From assembly GCF_020524045.1 (NCBI RefSeq), contig NZ_JAIVKL010000004.1:1-64000 (forward strand): a stretch of DNA of 64,000 nucleotides, in the 5' to 3' direction. Both the position numbers and the translations under genes were made by a program. The stretch's first letter is position 1; every line of letters begins with the position of its first letter. The notes below the pieces were generated by a model. The model was not told the origin of the DNA and made no database searches. It saw nothing but the letters and a program-made list of their open reading frames with translations. Below are positions 1-9,813 of the stretch, one piece after another. The stretch is from Metabacillus litoralis (GTDB lineage Bacteria; Bacillota; Bacilli; Bacillales; Bacillaceae).

Positions 1-299
1 GTACGTAATTCCTTTTTACCTTCCACGTGAATCTAGCCTCCTTTTATATTATCTATTATATAAGGATAAATTAGGTAAAATCATTTTTCTTTAAAAACCT
101 TCTTTGTTTCCTAGTAATAGCAGCCTTCTTAGTCATTTCAGATATGTATCTCAAATCTCCTCTCCACTTAACAACTGCCATACAAGCTTACAACTTAACA
201 GTTTTTTATAGAAAAATGATTTTACCTAATTTATCCTTATATAATAGATAATATAAAAGGAGGCTAGATTCACGTGGAAGGTAAAAAGGAATTACGTAC
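1..299. repeat. 90-bp perfect inverted repeat at the window edge
   Basis: Bases 1-90 are the exact reverse complement of 210-299, and pairing resumes at 92-97 with 203-208 after one mismatch. The loop is about 105 bases. The right arm holds the ribosome binding site and the first codons of the formyl-THF cyclo-ligase gene, so the left arm is an inverted copy of a gene start. Because the repeat ends exactly at base 1, a fold-back assembly or library artefact at a contig end is more likely than a biological element. Confidence 0.9.
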
Positions 300-843
300 A
301 TACATAAAAACGTTGCTTAATGAAATGAGTGATAACACTTATAGGACTTTTTCTGAAAACATAAGTAAGAACTTACAATCATTACTATTGTGGAAACAAG
401 CAAACACGATCGCCATTACGATTTCTAGAGGAAGAGAGGTAGATACTAAATCAATTATTTTAAAAGCATGGAAAGAAAATAAAAAGATTGTCATCCCCAA
501 ATGTAATCCTCAAACGAAAGAAATGGTTTTTCATCATATAGAATCTTTTGACCAATTAGAAGAAGTTTATTTCGGACTTATGGAACCAAAAATAGCGGAA
601 ACTGCTGTTGTTAGACCTGAAGAAATTGATCTATTAATAGTTCCAGGTATTTGTTTTGATTCAAAAGGTTTTCGAATTGGGTATGGTGGAGGGTATTATG
701 ATCGCTATTTAGTTAATTTTACTAAGCCTGCGATTTCTTTAGCCTTTTCCTGTCAACTTGTCAATCATATACCAAAAGAAGCTCATGATATTCCAGTAAC
801 GAAGATTTTAACAGAACACGAGGTTATCACCTGTGATGTTTAG
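274..843 (+). CDS. yqgN: 5-formyltetrahydrofolate cyclo-ligase (YqgN)
   Basis: Cytosolic enzyme of one-carbon metabolism that converts 5-formyl-THF to 5,10-methenyl-THF using ATP. At 189 aa it has the normal family length. The diagnostic segment is near the C-terminus: VPG at 123-125 followed by the glycine-rich, substrate-binding GYGGGYYDRYL at 136-146. The N-terminal KKELR with a helical stretch is also typical. The start is GTG at 274, preceded by AGGAGG. The stop overlaps the start of the next gene. Its position ahead of yqgO/yqgP-type genes matches B. subtilis synteny, although a DUF92 gene and ldh are interposed here. The gene start lies inside the terminal inverted repeat, so its upstream region may not be reliable. 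Confidence 0.93.
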   Translation: MEGKKELRTYIKTLLNEMSDNTYRTFSENISKNLQSLLLWKQANTIAITISRGREVDTKSIILKAWKENKKIVIPKCNPQTKEMVFHHIESFDQLEEVYFGLMEPKIAETAVVRPEEIDLLIVPGICFDSKGFRIGYGGGYYDRYLVNFTKPAISLAFSCQLVNHIPKEAHDIPVTKILTEHEVITCDV

Positions 844-1633
844 TTTATTCAATTTATTTGTGATTATTTTTATTTTCTTCGTATCGTACTCTGCTTGGAA
901 ATCAAAGTCTTTAAACTTGAGCGGATCAATTGGAGCTGTTGTTGTTGGTCTTTCCATTTATATTGGATTTTCGTGGGAAGGACTTGTTATACTAGGATGT
1001 TTTTTTGGGAGTTCTAGCTATGTAAGTAAGTATAAAGCAAAGCTAAAATCAAGTATTTTGAATATTATAGAAAAAGGCGAACAACGAGATATTTTTCAAG
1101 TAGCGGCTAATGGAGGGGTTGCTGCCTTAATGGGAATATCCACATTACTTTTTCCTAGCTATCATGAAGTTTTTCTCATAGGTTTTTGTGTATCGCTAGC
1201 TTCAGCTACATCAGACACATGGGCTTCAGAGGTTGGTACATTAAGTAGTAGGGACCCAAGAATGTTATTTACTTTAAGAAGAGTTCCTAAGGGTACATCA
1301 GGTGCTATATCAAGTCTAGGTACGTTTGCCGGCTTAATAGGCGCCATTTTCATTAGTATATTTTCAGTGTTGCTTTTTTCTATGTCAGCTTATTTGATTT
1401 TCTTTATAACATGCATGGGTTTTCTAGGAAATATTTTCGATACGATCTTAGGTCAAACAATACAAAATAAATATTATTGTCCTCTTTGTAAAAAAATAAC
1501 GGAAAAACAGATTCACTGTTTTACAAAAGGAGAAAAAATAAACAAATACAGTTTTCTTAACAATGATTCTGTTAATTTTTTATCCATTGCCTTTACCACA
1601 ATTTTCGCAATACTTATTTCACTTTATATTTAA
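836..1633 (+). CDS. DUF92 family integral membrane protein
   Basis: Polytopic membrane protein of about 265 aa with six or so hydrophobic segments. It carries the family hallmarks DTWASEVGTLS (about residues 126-136) and the segment RRVPKGTSGAISSLGT, followed by a C-terminal part containing a CPLC pair. Some DUF92 relatives are phytyl or farnesyl phosphate kinases in plants; the bacterial role is not established, so no substrate is claimed. Start at ATG 836 (GTG 833 is an alternative). It overlaps the stop of the preceding gene, indicating translational coupling. In frame and composition it resembles its neighbours, so I see no sign of recent transfer. Confidence 0.8.
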   Translation: MFSLFNLFVIIFIFFVSYSAWKSKSLNLSGSIGAVVVGLSIYIGFSWEGLVILGCFFGSSSYVSKYKAKLKSSILNIIEKGEQRDIFQVAANGGVAALMGISTLLFPSYHEVFLIGFCVSLASATSDTWASEVGTLSSRDPRMLFTLRRVPKGTSGAISSLGTFAGLIGAIFISIFSVLLFSMSAYLIFFITCMGFLGNIFDTILGQTIQNKYYCPLCKKITEKQIHCFTKGEKINKYSFLNNDSVNFLSIAFTTIFAILISLYI

Positions 1634-1641
1634 TGATTTTA

Positions 1642-1660
1642 TCATATTGGACCAATATGA
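1642..1660. promoter_or_regulatory. 19-bp perfect palindrome upstream of ldh
   Basis: TCATATTGG-A-CCAATATGA is a perfect inverted repeat with a one-base centre. It lies 40 bases ahead of the ldh start and directly after the DUF92 stop. It has no U-tract, so it is not a terminator. It looks like an operator for a dimeric repressor. It does not match the Rex consensus (TTGTGAA-N6-TTCACAA), the usual regulator of ldh, so the regulator is unknown. Confidence 0.5.
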
Positions 1661-1693
1661 ATTGTAAACAAAATTGCGTTTAAGAAAGGGTGA

Positions 1694-2632
<939 letters not shown>

Positions 2633-2682
2633 AGGATAAAATTTCGCTTTCCTACTAAAACTAGGAGTAGGAGGGATGAAAA

Positions 2683-2850
2683 ATGAGACGATTAATTATG
2701 CTTGCTGCTGGATCTTTTGCTTTGTACCGTTATCGTTATCGAATTGTTAATTATGTACTAGGTCATCCAGAATTACGTAGATTTTTTATTCAATTATCAA
2801 TGAGGATCCCATTTATTAGAGATCGCTTTGTAAACAGAGCTTTTCATTAA
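2683..2850 (+). CDS. Small basic membrane-associated protein (YqgO-like)
   Basis: A 55-aa ORF with a short hydrophobic N-terminus (RRLIMLAAGSFALYRY) and a basic C-terminal half containing repeated RYRYR and RIPFIRDRF. It has a convincing GGAG site (AGTAGGAGGGATGAAA) and is followed at once by a terminator. B. subtilis has a small gene, yqgO, between yqgN and yqgP; position and size fit, but identity is inferred from synteny only. Function unknown. Confidence 0.65.
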   Translation: MRRLIMLAAGSFALYRYRYRIVNYVLGHPELRRFFIQLSMRIPFIRDRFVNRAFH

Positions 2851-2865
2851 TAAAGACATTAAAAG

Positions 2866-2895
2866 AGCTGACTATAAATTATGTCAGCTTTTTTC
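2866..2895 (+). terminator. Intrinsic terminator after the small YqgO-like gene
   Basis: Inverted repeat AGCTGAC (2866-2872) with GTCAGCT (2883-2889), followed by a run of T. Confidence 0.85.
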
Positions 2896-3054
2896 TATCT
2901 CTGTATAACCTAGTTGTTTAATTGTTTGGGTGATCGAGACCAGTTTTCACGTTTACTTCAGGTGATCACCATTTGTCGCTTTTCATAATGCTTTTTTCTT
3001 CCTTTTTATTTTAACTACTTGATATAATAAACAAAAATGGGTCGGAGAGATTAT

Positions 3055-4590
3055 ATGGATATTGAACAGGATTATTTTTATTGGTCATTAATAGAGCAGC
3101 TTGTTATAGAGCAAAAATATACCATTTTAGGGTTATCACAAGATGGAAATGAAATCTTATTAGAACCGGTACGAAATAAACAATTTTCAATTGTGAGGCT
3201 AAGAAGGATGGATGTTGATTGGGGGAACTCCCTTTCAATTGATATTGAAAAAGCAGGACAAAAATTTCAGAGTCTTCTAAATCAAGGTGTTAGAACACCA
3301 CTTACTATTGCAAATATCTATGTTTCAACTTTACCTCCTGTTGACGACTATCCAGATGCATTTGAAAATGGGTATACAATAGGCAAAAAGGGAGCTATTA
3401 ATATCACATCTCTTCTATTGGTAAAGGATGAAAAAGACAATGGACTTAAAAGGGTAGAGGAGTTATTAAATGTACCCCTTAAAGATCGTCTGGAAGGTAA
3501 AGAAACAACTGACAATGAAGATGTTCAGAAAATAAGAAATCGAGTTGTAGCATATCATAATGATCTACGTGAAGAGGAACGTAAACTTTTTCAAAATGGG
3601 AAGCCTTTTTTTACATATATTTTTCTGATTATCCAAATTTTTATGTTTTTACTTCTCGAGTTTTATGGAGGAAGTGAAGATACAGAAACATTAATTCAAT
3701 TTGGTGCAAAATTTAATCCGTATATTTATGAAGGTGAATGGTGGAGGTTTATAACTCCTATCGTATTACATATTGGGTTTTTCCATTTATTGATGAATAG
3801 TTTTGCTTTGTATTACATTGGTCCAGCAGTTGAAAGAGCTTACGGATCTGCCAGATTTTTGTTTATTTACCTTATTGCAGGTATTTCAGGTTCCATAGCA
3901 AGCTTTGCGTTTAGTCCGTTTGTATCAGCTGGAGCTTCTGGTGCTATTTTTGGTTGTTTTGGTGCTTTGCTGTATATTGGTATTCATAACAGAAAAGCCT
4001 TTTTAAGAACGATGGGGCCCAATCTATTTGTCATTATAGGAATTAATCTAGCACTGGGCTTTGTTATTCCAAACATCGACAATGCTGGTCATATTGGTGG
4101 ATTAGTTGGTGGATTTTTAGCAGCTCTTATCGTCCAAATTCCACAAAAAAAACAGCGATTACTTAGTATCGCTGGAGTAATAGTAGCTATTGGTTTATTG
4201 TATGGGTTATATCAATATGGTATGAATGAAACCGAAAATCAATCTCCACAGTATACTTTATTAAAAGCTCAAGAGCTCATTAAAGCATATGAATATGAAG
4301 AAGCTTATACTTATTTAACTCAAGCCATACAGGAAGGAAATAGTTCACCGAACATCTTATTTACCTTATCTGTAGTTGAGATAGAGCTTGGTGAATATGA
4401 TCAAGCGATAAAACATTTAGAGGAAATAACATCGAAAGACGACACATTTCATCAAGCACATTATAACTTAGCCATACTTTATGCAAATGAAGGGAATTTA
4501 GATCTTGCTTTAGAAAAAGTAAATCAGGCTCTTCAATATGATTCAACAAATGAACAATACAATCAACTAAAACAGAAGCTTATTCAGTAA
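3055..4590 (+). CDS. gluP: Rhomboid intramembrane serine protease GluP/YqgP with TPR tail
   Basis: Membrane protease of 511 aa from ATG 3055, chosen because CGGAGAG sits just upstream; the ATG at 3037 lacks a site. Order: a soluble N-terminal domain (about 1-180), a rhomboid domain with six or seven membrane segments (185-395), and C-terminal TPR-like repeats (about 400-511). Catalytic serine is in GASGAIFG (about S295) and the histidine in GHIGG (about H346). The HxxxN motif HLLMN (244-248) is present. B. subtilis YqgP cleaves the magnesium transporter MgtE together with FtsH. It is convergent with the next gene and overlaps it tail to tail by 11 bases. Confidence 0.93.
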   Translation: MDIEQDYFYWSLIEQLVIEQKYTILGLSQDGNEILLEPVRNKQFSIVRLRRMDVDWGNSLSIDIEKAGQKFQSLLNQGVRTPLTIANIYVSTLPPVDDYPDAFENGYTIGKKGAINITSLLLVKDEKDNGLKRVEELLNVPLKDRLEGKETTDNEDVQKIRNRVVAYHNDLREEERKLFQNGKPFFTYIFLIIQIFMFLLLEFYGGSEDTETLIQFGAKFNPYIYEGEWWRFITPIVLHIGFFHLLMNSFALYYIGPAVERAYGSARFLFIYLIAGISGSIASFAFSPFVSAGASGAIFGCFGALLYIGIHNRKAFLRTMGPNLFVIIGINLALGFVIPNIDNAGHIGGLVGGFLAALIVQIPQKKQRLLSIAGVIVAIGLLYGLYQYGMNETENQSPQYTLLKAQELIKAYEYEEAYTYLTQAIQEGNSSPNILFTLSVVEIELGEYDQAIKHLEEITSKDDTFHQAHYNLAILYANEGNLDLALEKVNQALQYDSTNEQYNQLKQKLIQ

Positions 4591-5458
4591 ACTCAATTCT
4601 TTGAATAAATTTAAATGGTTTTCCTTGTTCAGTTTGGGTAAGAACAATAATATGTGACGAATTTTTCGCGAGTAAGATCAGAGGCATGGTGCTACCTTTA
4701 GCTGGGTACACTTTGCCTTCTTTAGATTTTAAGCCTAAAAAATAATTCTTATATAACCCTTCCCATAAACTTCCGATGACTTCTTGTGTTTTAGCTTTTG
4801 ACAGTCCTAATAGTGGAGAAGTGTTATATCTTATTAAATCGATTAGTGGTATAGCTTCATATTCATTACGTTCAATTTTATAATGATCGATTAATTGATT
4901 CCAGTTATATTCTAAATGTTGTTCAGTAACTTTATCTAATATCCCCTTCCATTCTTCCTCTTCTTTCGTCTGCGGTTTTTTGAAAGAAAAAAGCTCAGTG
5001 AACTCTGAGTCAATGACGTATAAATGATCACTAGTCATAAATTGCGTGCTTCGTATCAAATCATTATTTAAGTGGATTTCACCATAATGGAGACTGATGG
5101 ATTGAAAATGACTACTATCTTCTCCTGTAACTTTTTTAAATTGAGCGAGCTTTTGACTTTGATCTTCCCATTCTGACAGTGTATCTATTAATTTTCCATC
5201 TGAAAATAAAAGGGATATATCTTGCCTTAAATAAATTTCCTTATCTGTGTATGAATGTACGTCCCATTCTATCATGTACTCATCATCATCCTTATTTCCA
5301 ACGAGTTCTAATGAAGTAGCGGCTTTTTCAAAAGAAACTGATTCATCTATTGGGAAAAAGATGATACTTTCTCTTGCTGCATTACCATGGTAAAAGTAAA
5401 AAATTGCAGATGTGATAAAAGCAAAAATGATAATAAATAGCGATTTTTTTTTCATCAA
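4580..5458 (-). CDS. Hypothetical membrane-anchored extracytoplasmic protein
   Basis: 292 aa with a single N-terminal hydrophobic segment (residues about 6-22) following MMKKK, so probably a type II membrane-anchored or secreted protein facing the outside. The rest is soluble, acidic and rich in E, D and K. I do not recognise a domain. Its 3' end overlaps the gluP stop in the opposite orientation and no terminator lies between them. It diverges from the SpoVAF gene over a 166-base region. The context (rhomboid protease on one side, spore protein on the other) does not define a role. Confidence 0.7.
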   Translation of the reverse strand: MMKKKSLFIIIFAFITSAIFYFYHGNAARESIIFFPIDESVSFEKAATSLELVGNKDDDEYMIEWDVHSYTDKEIYLRQDISLLFSDGKLIDTLSEWEDQSQKLAQFKKVTGEDSSHFQSISLHYGEIHLNNDLIRSTQFMTSDHLYVIDSEFTELFSFKKPQTKEEEEWKGILDKVTEQHLEYNWNQLIDHYKIERNEYEAIPLIDLIRYNTSPLLGLSKAKTQEVIGSLWEGLYKNYFLGLKSKEGKVYPAKGSTMPLILLAKNSSHIIVLTQTEQGKPFKFIQRIEFTE

Positions 5459-5624
5459 TAATCAACTCCGAGATAGGACAGGTTGCTAGAGTTTATGATG
5501 TTACGCTTGTATTTATGAATATAAGTGTGAATTTGTCATTGAAAATATAAAAATATACAGGTATGTTTTACCATTTATACGTCAATGATGAATACCAAAT
5601 CGTTATGCGAAATGGAGTAATCTT

Positions 5625-7088
5625 ATGACGGAAAAGAACGAGAAAAAACCAGTATCAAAAAATTTCGAAGAAAATATTACTTATTTAAATGAACGATTAG
5701 GTGTAAAGAAAAGCTTTGATGTCATTCAATTAGATGTAGAATATGCGAACCGAAATATGGCATTATTCATGGTTGATGGATTTGTGAAAGATGATATTCT
5801 TCACTATCTAATGAAGTACTTATCAGAGCTTACTCCTGAACAGATAGAAGAAAACACCTTGGAAAAACTACTAAAAACATATATTCCTTATGTTGAAATT
5901 GATAAAACGAATGACTTAAATATGGTTGTGCAAACTGTGTTAGCAGGACCAACAGCACTTGTGATTGATGGTATTGATGAGATTATCTTGATAGATGCTC
6001 GTACATATCCCGTAAGAGGACCTCAGGAGCCTGATATGGAGCGTGTTGTGCGTGGATCAAGGGATGGTTATGTTGAGACGATTGTTTTCAATACAGCGCT
6101 AACTAGAAGGCGAATAAGAGACAGATCACTACGCATGGAGTATTTGCAAATCGGAAGGCGTTCAAAAACAGATGTTGTTGTTTGTTATTTAGAGGATATC
6201 GCAGATTTATCACATGTGGAAGATTTGAAAAAGTCACTTGAAGCAATTGATACAGATGGACTACCTATGGGAGAGAAAACAGTTGAGGAATTTATCTCAG
6301 GTCGTCACTATAATCCATATCCAACTGTTCGATATACCGAGAGACCTGATACTGCTGCTGCCCATTTATATGAAGGTCATGTTATCGTTTTTGTTGATGG
6401 ATCACCAAGCGCATTGATCACACCTACAACTTTTTGGCATCATCTACAGCATGCAGAGGAATATCGAAATAAGCCAATTGTTGGTGCTTATTTAAGATTT
6501 GTAAGATTCATTGCTGTTTGGGCTTCTTTATTTATTCTCCCATTTTGGTTTTTGTTAGCTCAAAACCCAGAACTTTTACCACCAGGATTAGAATTTATAG
6601 GAATAGAAGATCATGGACATATTCCTCTGCTTATTCAGTTTCTATTAATTGAACTTGGTATTGATGTCCTAAGGATGGCCGCCATACATACACCTTCTTC
6701 CTTAGCTACAGCTTTAGGTCTAGTCGCAGCACTCATGGTTGGTCAAGTTGCGGTAGAAGTTGGACTATTAACAAATGAAGTTATTTTATATTTGGCCATT
6801 GCGGCAATAGGAACATTTGCTACACCTAGCTATGAATTAGGTCTTGCTAATAGAATCTACCGAATCGTTTTATTGTTGTTTACAGCTTGGTTAGGTGTTA
6901 TTGGTTTTGTCGTTGGAATTACAGGATGGATCATTATGCTTGCAAGAATGAAATCATTTAATGTTCCTTATTTATATCCGTTTATTCCATTTAACTTCAG
7001 AGCAATGCGTGATGTGTTATTAAGATCACCAATGCCATTAAAAAATCGCCGTCCAACCTTTTTACACCCGCAAGATCCAGATCGTTGA
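5625..7088 (+). CDS. spoVAF: Spore germination protein of the GerA family, SpoVAF type
   Basis: 487-aa GerA-subunit-like protein. The N-terminal soluble domain (1-290) contains VVRGSRDGYVETIVFNTALTR (near 142-162) and GHVIVFVDGSPS (251-262), both GerABA-family signatures. The C-terminal half holds about five membrane segments and ends with PFNFRAMRDVLLRSP and a hydrophilic tail. In B. subtilis SpoVAF sits in the inner membrane of the spore and promotes germinant-receptor signalling as an ion channel component. There it is the last gene of the spoVA operon; here it is a single gene followed by its own terminator. GerA-type A subunits are the alternative, but no B or C subunit genes are adjacent. 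Confidence 0.82.
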   Translation: MTEKNEKKPVSKNFEENITYLNERLGVKKSFDVIQLDVEYANRNMALFMVDGFVKDDILHYLMKYLSELTPEQIEENTLEKLLKTYIPYVEIDKTNDLNMVVQTVLAGPTALVIDGIDEIILIDARTYPVRGPQEPDMERVVRGSRDGYVETIVFNTALTRRRIRDRSLRMEYLQIGRRSKTDVVVCYLEDIADLSHVEDLKKSLEAIDTDGLPMGEKTVEEFISGRHYNPYPTVRYTERPDTAAAHLYEGHVIVFVDGSPSALITPTTFWHHLQHAEEYRNKPIVGAYLRFVRFIAVWASLFILPFWFLLAQNPELLPPGLEFIGIEDHGHIPLLIQFLLIELGIDVLRMAAIHTPSSLATALGLVAALMVGQVAVEVGLLTNEVILYLAIAAIGTFATPSYELGLANRIYRIVLLLFTAWLGVIGFVVGITGWIIMLARMKSFNVPYLYPFIPFNFRAMRDVLLRSPMPLKNRRPTFLHPQDPDR

Positions 7089-7095
7089 ATGAAAG

Positions 7096-7127
7096 AAAGA
7101 CCAGAATATTAATTGTTCTGGTCTTTT
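7096..7127 (+). terminator. Intrinsic terminator after spoVAF
   Basis: AAAGACCAGAA (7096-7106) pairs perfectly with TTCTGGTCTTT (7116-7126), followed by T-rich sequence. Confidence 0.9.
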
Positions 7128-7449
7128 GTCTATGTAAAAAGTTTTTTCGAAAAACCAGATCATTTTATGCATAAAAATTCTACGAAGTAAAAAGCCTTTG
7201 TATATAACATCTAGTTATAATTTTCTGGAAAAATCCATTTGAGGCCATGGGAACACTGTTTTTACAGTGAATTAATGTTTAAACACCAAATTGAATTTGT
7301 CTTCCTGAGATTATTAAAAGTACTCTATCTACATTTACACTGTTGTCTTTCAGAATCTAAATAGAATGCTATTTGATTATCAATTCAAAACAGAAGTAAT
7401 GCGCCAGGAATCTGGTTTTTTTTCTTCATTTTTTATTAAATACTAATTA
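7128..7449. other. Intergenic, no gene seen
   Basis: About 320 bases of AT-rich sequence with many stops in all frames. I see no RNA gene, no ORF with a ribosome binding site and no clear promoter. Confidence 0.6.
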
Positions 7450-7579
7450 GGTTGATTGTAACGAAAGGTGCGAGACTCCTGCGGGTGCAGCGGGACAGGT
7501 GAGATCCCACAGGCGCTTGCTCCGAGGAAGCTCACCGCCCGCCCCGCGGAAAGCGAGCAACCTGAAGTGGAAATCAACC
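7450..7579. repeat. GC-rich Bacillaceae interspersed repeat, copy 1
   Basis: A 130-base island far richer in GC than its surroundings, bounded by GGTTGATT (7450) and AATCAACC (7572-7579) as short inverted ends. Internally GCGAGACTCCTGCGGG pairs with later CCCGCGGAAAGCGAG-type sequence, and GAGATCCCACAGG and CGAGGAAGCTCACC are present. The same blocks, diverged, are found at about 14719-14848. I recognise this as a repeat type common between genes in Bacillaceae; its function is unknown and it may be a transcribed structured element or a miniature mobile element. Confidence 0.75.
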
Positions 7580-7623
7580 CTTCGCACACTTATTATTATT
7601 ATCCGTTAGAGATGAACTAATAT

Positions 7624-7668
7624 AAAAGACCAGAGTATCACATGAAACATAATTTACTCTGGTCTTTT
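7624..7668. terminator. Bidirectional terminator downstream of cstA
   Basis: AAAAGACCAGAGTA (7624-7637) pairs with TACTCTGGTCTTTT (7655-7668). T-rich sequence follows on the plus strand and a shorter one on the minus strand, where it would end the cstA transcript. Confidence 0.8.
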
Positions 7669-7736
7669 TATTAAAATATTCTTGTAAATAGTAAAAGTGA
7701 ATTGACATCTAAAAGAACGCGAAAACAACCTTGTTA

Positions 7737-9167
7737 TTAAGCTGCATGATCAAGCGGAATGGTTGTATTTTTATGTCTCTTAAGTTGATATAGAAACCAG
7801 GCTAATACAGAAACGAAAATGATTGCTCCGCAAATCATTGATGTTTCGTAGGATAAGTGAAATCCCTCAGGAGCATAGAAAATATATGAACCTGTTACTG
7901 CAGTCATAAATAATGCAGGTAAACTACAAATCCAGTGAAACTTTTTATTTTGCAACAAAAACATTGCCGCTGTCCAAAGCATCACAGTAGCAACTACTTG
8001 GTTTGTCCAACCAACATAACGCCAAAGGAAAGAGTAGTCCATTTGTGTTAATAAATAGGTTGGGATAACAACAGGAATTGTCATTAAGATTGTTTTCATC
8101 TTACTATCAAAATTTCCGAATTTACTTAATAACTCTACCAATATCATTCTAGATGATCTTAGAGCAGTATCACCTGTTGTGATTGGAAGAATAATCACAC
8201 CAAGAATAGCAAGAATTCCGCCAAATTGACCTAAAGTTGTTTTGCTTATTTCATTTACAACACCTGCTGCCCCACCATTAGCTAATGCACCTTGTAATCC
8301 ATCTGGTCCACCGAAGAATGTCATACCAGCTGCTGCCCAAATTAAAGCGATGATCCCTTCAGCCACCATTGCTCCAAAAAATACTTTTCTTCCATCACTT
8401 TCTTTTTTTAATGTTCTAGCCAAGATGGGGCTTTGAGTACTATGAAAGCCAGAGATCGCTCCACAAGATATTGTGACCATCAATAAAGGCCATATCGGTA
8501 TTTCTCCAGGGTGTAAGTTTTCAAGAGTGATATTTGGAATGGAATGATCCATAAAAAATAAGGCAAAACCAATTGATACAGCCATAATAATTAAAACTAA
8601 ACCAAAAATCGGATAAATTTTCCCAATTAGTTTATTTACAGGTAGAATAGCAGCTAATACAAAGTAAACAAAAATTAAAATTAATGATGCAGAGTAACTT
8701 AATGGTGTTAGTTCTTCAACTAATTGTGCTGGTCCTGCTGTAAAGGCAGCAGCTACAAGAATCATTAAAATAAGTGAAATAACATTGATAACCGATTTAA
8801 CGTATTTACCTAAATATCTCCCAACAAGTGTAGGATATTGCTCACCACCATGTTTGAGTGAAAGCATTCCTGAAAAATAGTCATGAACAGCTCCAGCAAA
8901 TAAGCAACCGATAACGATCCAAATAAAGGCAACTGGTCCATATAAAGCACCCAAGATTGCTCCAAATATTGGACCTAAACCTGCTATATTCAATAGTTGA
9001 ATAAGAGAAGCCTTAATCCAACTCATTGGCATAAAATCTAAACCATCTGATTTAGAATATGCAGGGGTAATTCTTTGATCATCAATCCCAAATATGCGTT
9101 CTACAACCTTTGAATAAACAAAATAACCTACAATTAATATAAGTACTGATAGTAAAAATGTTGCCAT
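7737..9167 (-). CDS. cstA: Carbon starvation protein CstA (pyruvate/peptide transporter family)
   Basis: 476-aa polytopic inner-membrane protein with about 12 to 13 hydrophobic segments. Family signatures are visible: FGPIFGAILGALYGP near residues 66-80, GAVHDYFSGMLSLKHGG near 91-107, and GFHSTQSPILARTLKKE near 240-256. CstA relatives take up pyruvate or peptides when preferred carbon is exhausted. 476 aa is the short form of the family. A GGAGGAG site precedes the ATG. It is a single-gene unit convergent to spoVAF and divergent from yqgQ. No cre site is clear in its upstream region. Confidence 0.9.
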   Translation of the reverse strand: MATFLLSVLILIVGYFVYSKVVERIFGIDDQRITPAYSKSDGLDFMPMSWIKASLIQLLNIAGLGPIFGAILGALYGPVAFIWIVIGCLFAGAVHDYFSGMLSLKHGGEQYPTLVGRYLGKYVKSVINVISLILMILVAAAFTAGPAQLVEELTPLSYSASLILIFVYFVLAAILPVNKLIGKIYPIFGLVLIIMAVSIGFALFFMDHSIPNITLENLHPGEIPIWPLLMVTISCGAISGFHSTQSPILARTLKKESDGRKVFFGAMVAEGIIALIWAAAGMTFFGGPDGLQGALANGGAAGVVNEISKTTLGQFGGILAILGVIILPITTGDTALRSSRMILVELLSKFGNFDSKMKTILMTIPVVIPTYLLTQMDYSFLWRYVGWTNQVVATVMLWTAAMFLLQNKKFHWICSLPALFMTAVTGSYIFYAPEGFHLSYETSMICGAIIFVSVLAWFLYQLKRHKNTTIPLDHAA

Positions 9168-9505
9168 ATATTTGCTCCTCCTAAAACTTTCCTAATAAGT
9201 AATCCCTATTTTAAACGCGAAAGGAATGAAAAATCAATATATTTTTCGGAAAAAATAAATTATTCAGACAAATTTAGTATTTTCTTAATTGAATAGTATT
9301 AAAAGACAGTAGAATTAAGGGAGTTGTATTTTTATTTTTATATTAAAATATTTTAAACTTAATATTGAAATACTTATTTGTACTATATTTGAGGAATTTC
9401 TTAAACGTTTTCTTGACGCATTTTTCATTTTCTTTATACTTTATAGTAGAATGTAAAGTAAGATAGGCAAAAACAGCTATAGATATTGTGTAAGTAGGTG
9501 ATCAT
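9168..9505. promoter_or_regulatory. Divergent cstA/yqgQ intergenic region with yqgQ promoter
   Basis: 338 bases, very AT-rich. A sigma-A promoter toward yqgQ is credible: TTGACG at 9413-9418, 16-base spacer, TATACT at 9435-9440. I could not place the cstA promoter with confidence. Confidence 0.6.
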
Positions 9506-9700
9506 ATGAATTCAATTTATGATGTACAGCAGCTTTTAAAGAGATATGGAACGATTATTTACATAGGAGACAGAATTGCTGATTTAGAACTAATGGAAGA
9601 TGAAGTAAAACAATTGTTTGAGTCAAAGATAATAGAACCAAAAGACTATCAAATGGCGATACTTTTGTTAAGACAAGAAGTTCAAAGATTGAAAGGTTAA
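9506..9700 (+). CDS. yqgQ: YqgQ family small protein (DUF910)
   Basis: 64-aa protein that begins MNSIYDVQQLLKRYGT and is predicted to be a small helical bundle. The family is conserved directly upstream of the ROK glucokinase in Bacillus, as here. Function is unknown; no catalytic motif is visible. GTAGGTGATC forms the ribosome binding site before ATG. The gap to glcK contains a candidate cre site. Confidence 0.88.
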   Translation: MNSIYDVQQLLKRYGTIIYIGDRIADLELMEDEVKQLFESKIIEPKDYQMAILLLRQEVQRLKG

Positions 9701-9763
9701 GCGGTTAAACGAACTGTACAAGGCTTTATTACTGAATGAAATATCAGAGAAATAAATGCAAAA

Positions 9764-9777
9764 TGAAAACGATTACG
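9764..9777 (+). promoter_or_regulatory. Candidate cre (CcpA) site upstream of glcK
   Basis: TGAAAACGATTACG matches the cre consensus TGWAANCGNTNWCA in all positions except the last. It lies 37 bases before the glucokinase start, which fits catabolite control, but a single near-match is weak evidence. Confidence 0.45.
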
Positions 9778-9813
9778 AGAAACATATATAATAGTAGGAA
9801 AAGGTGATTTTTT

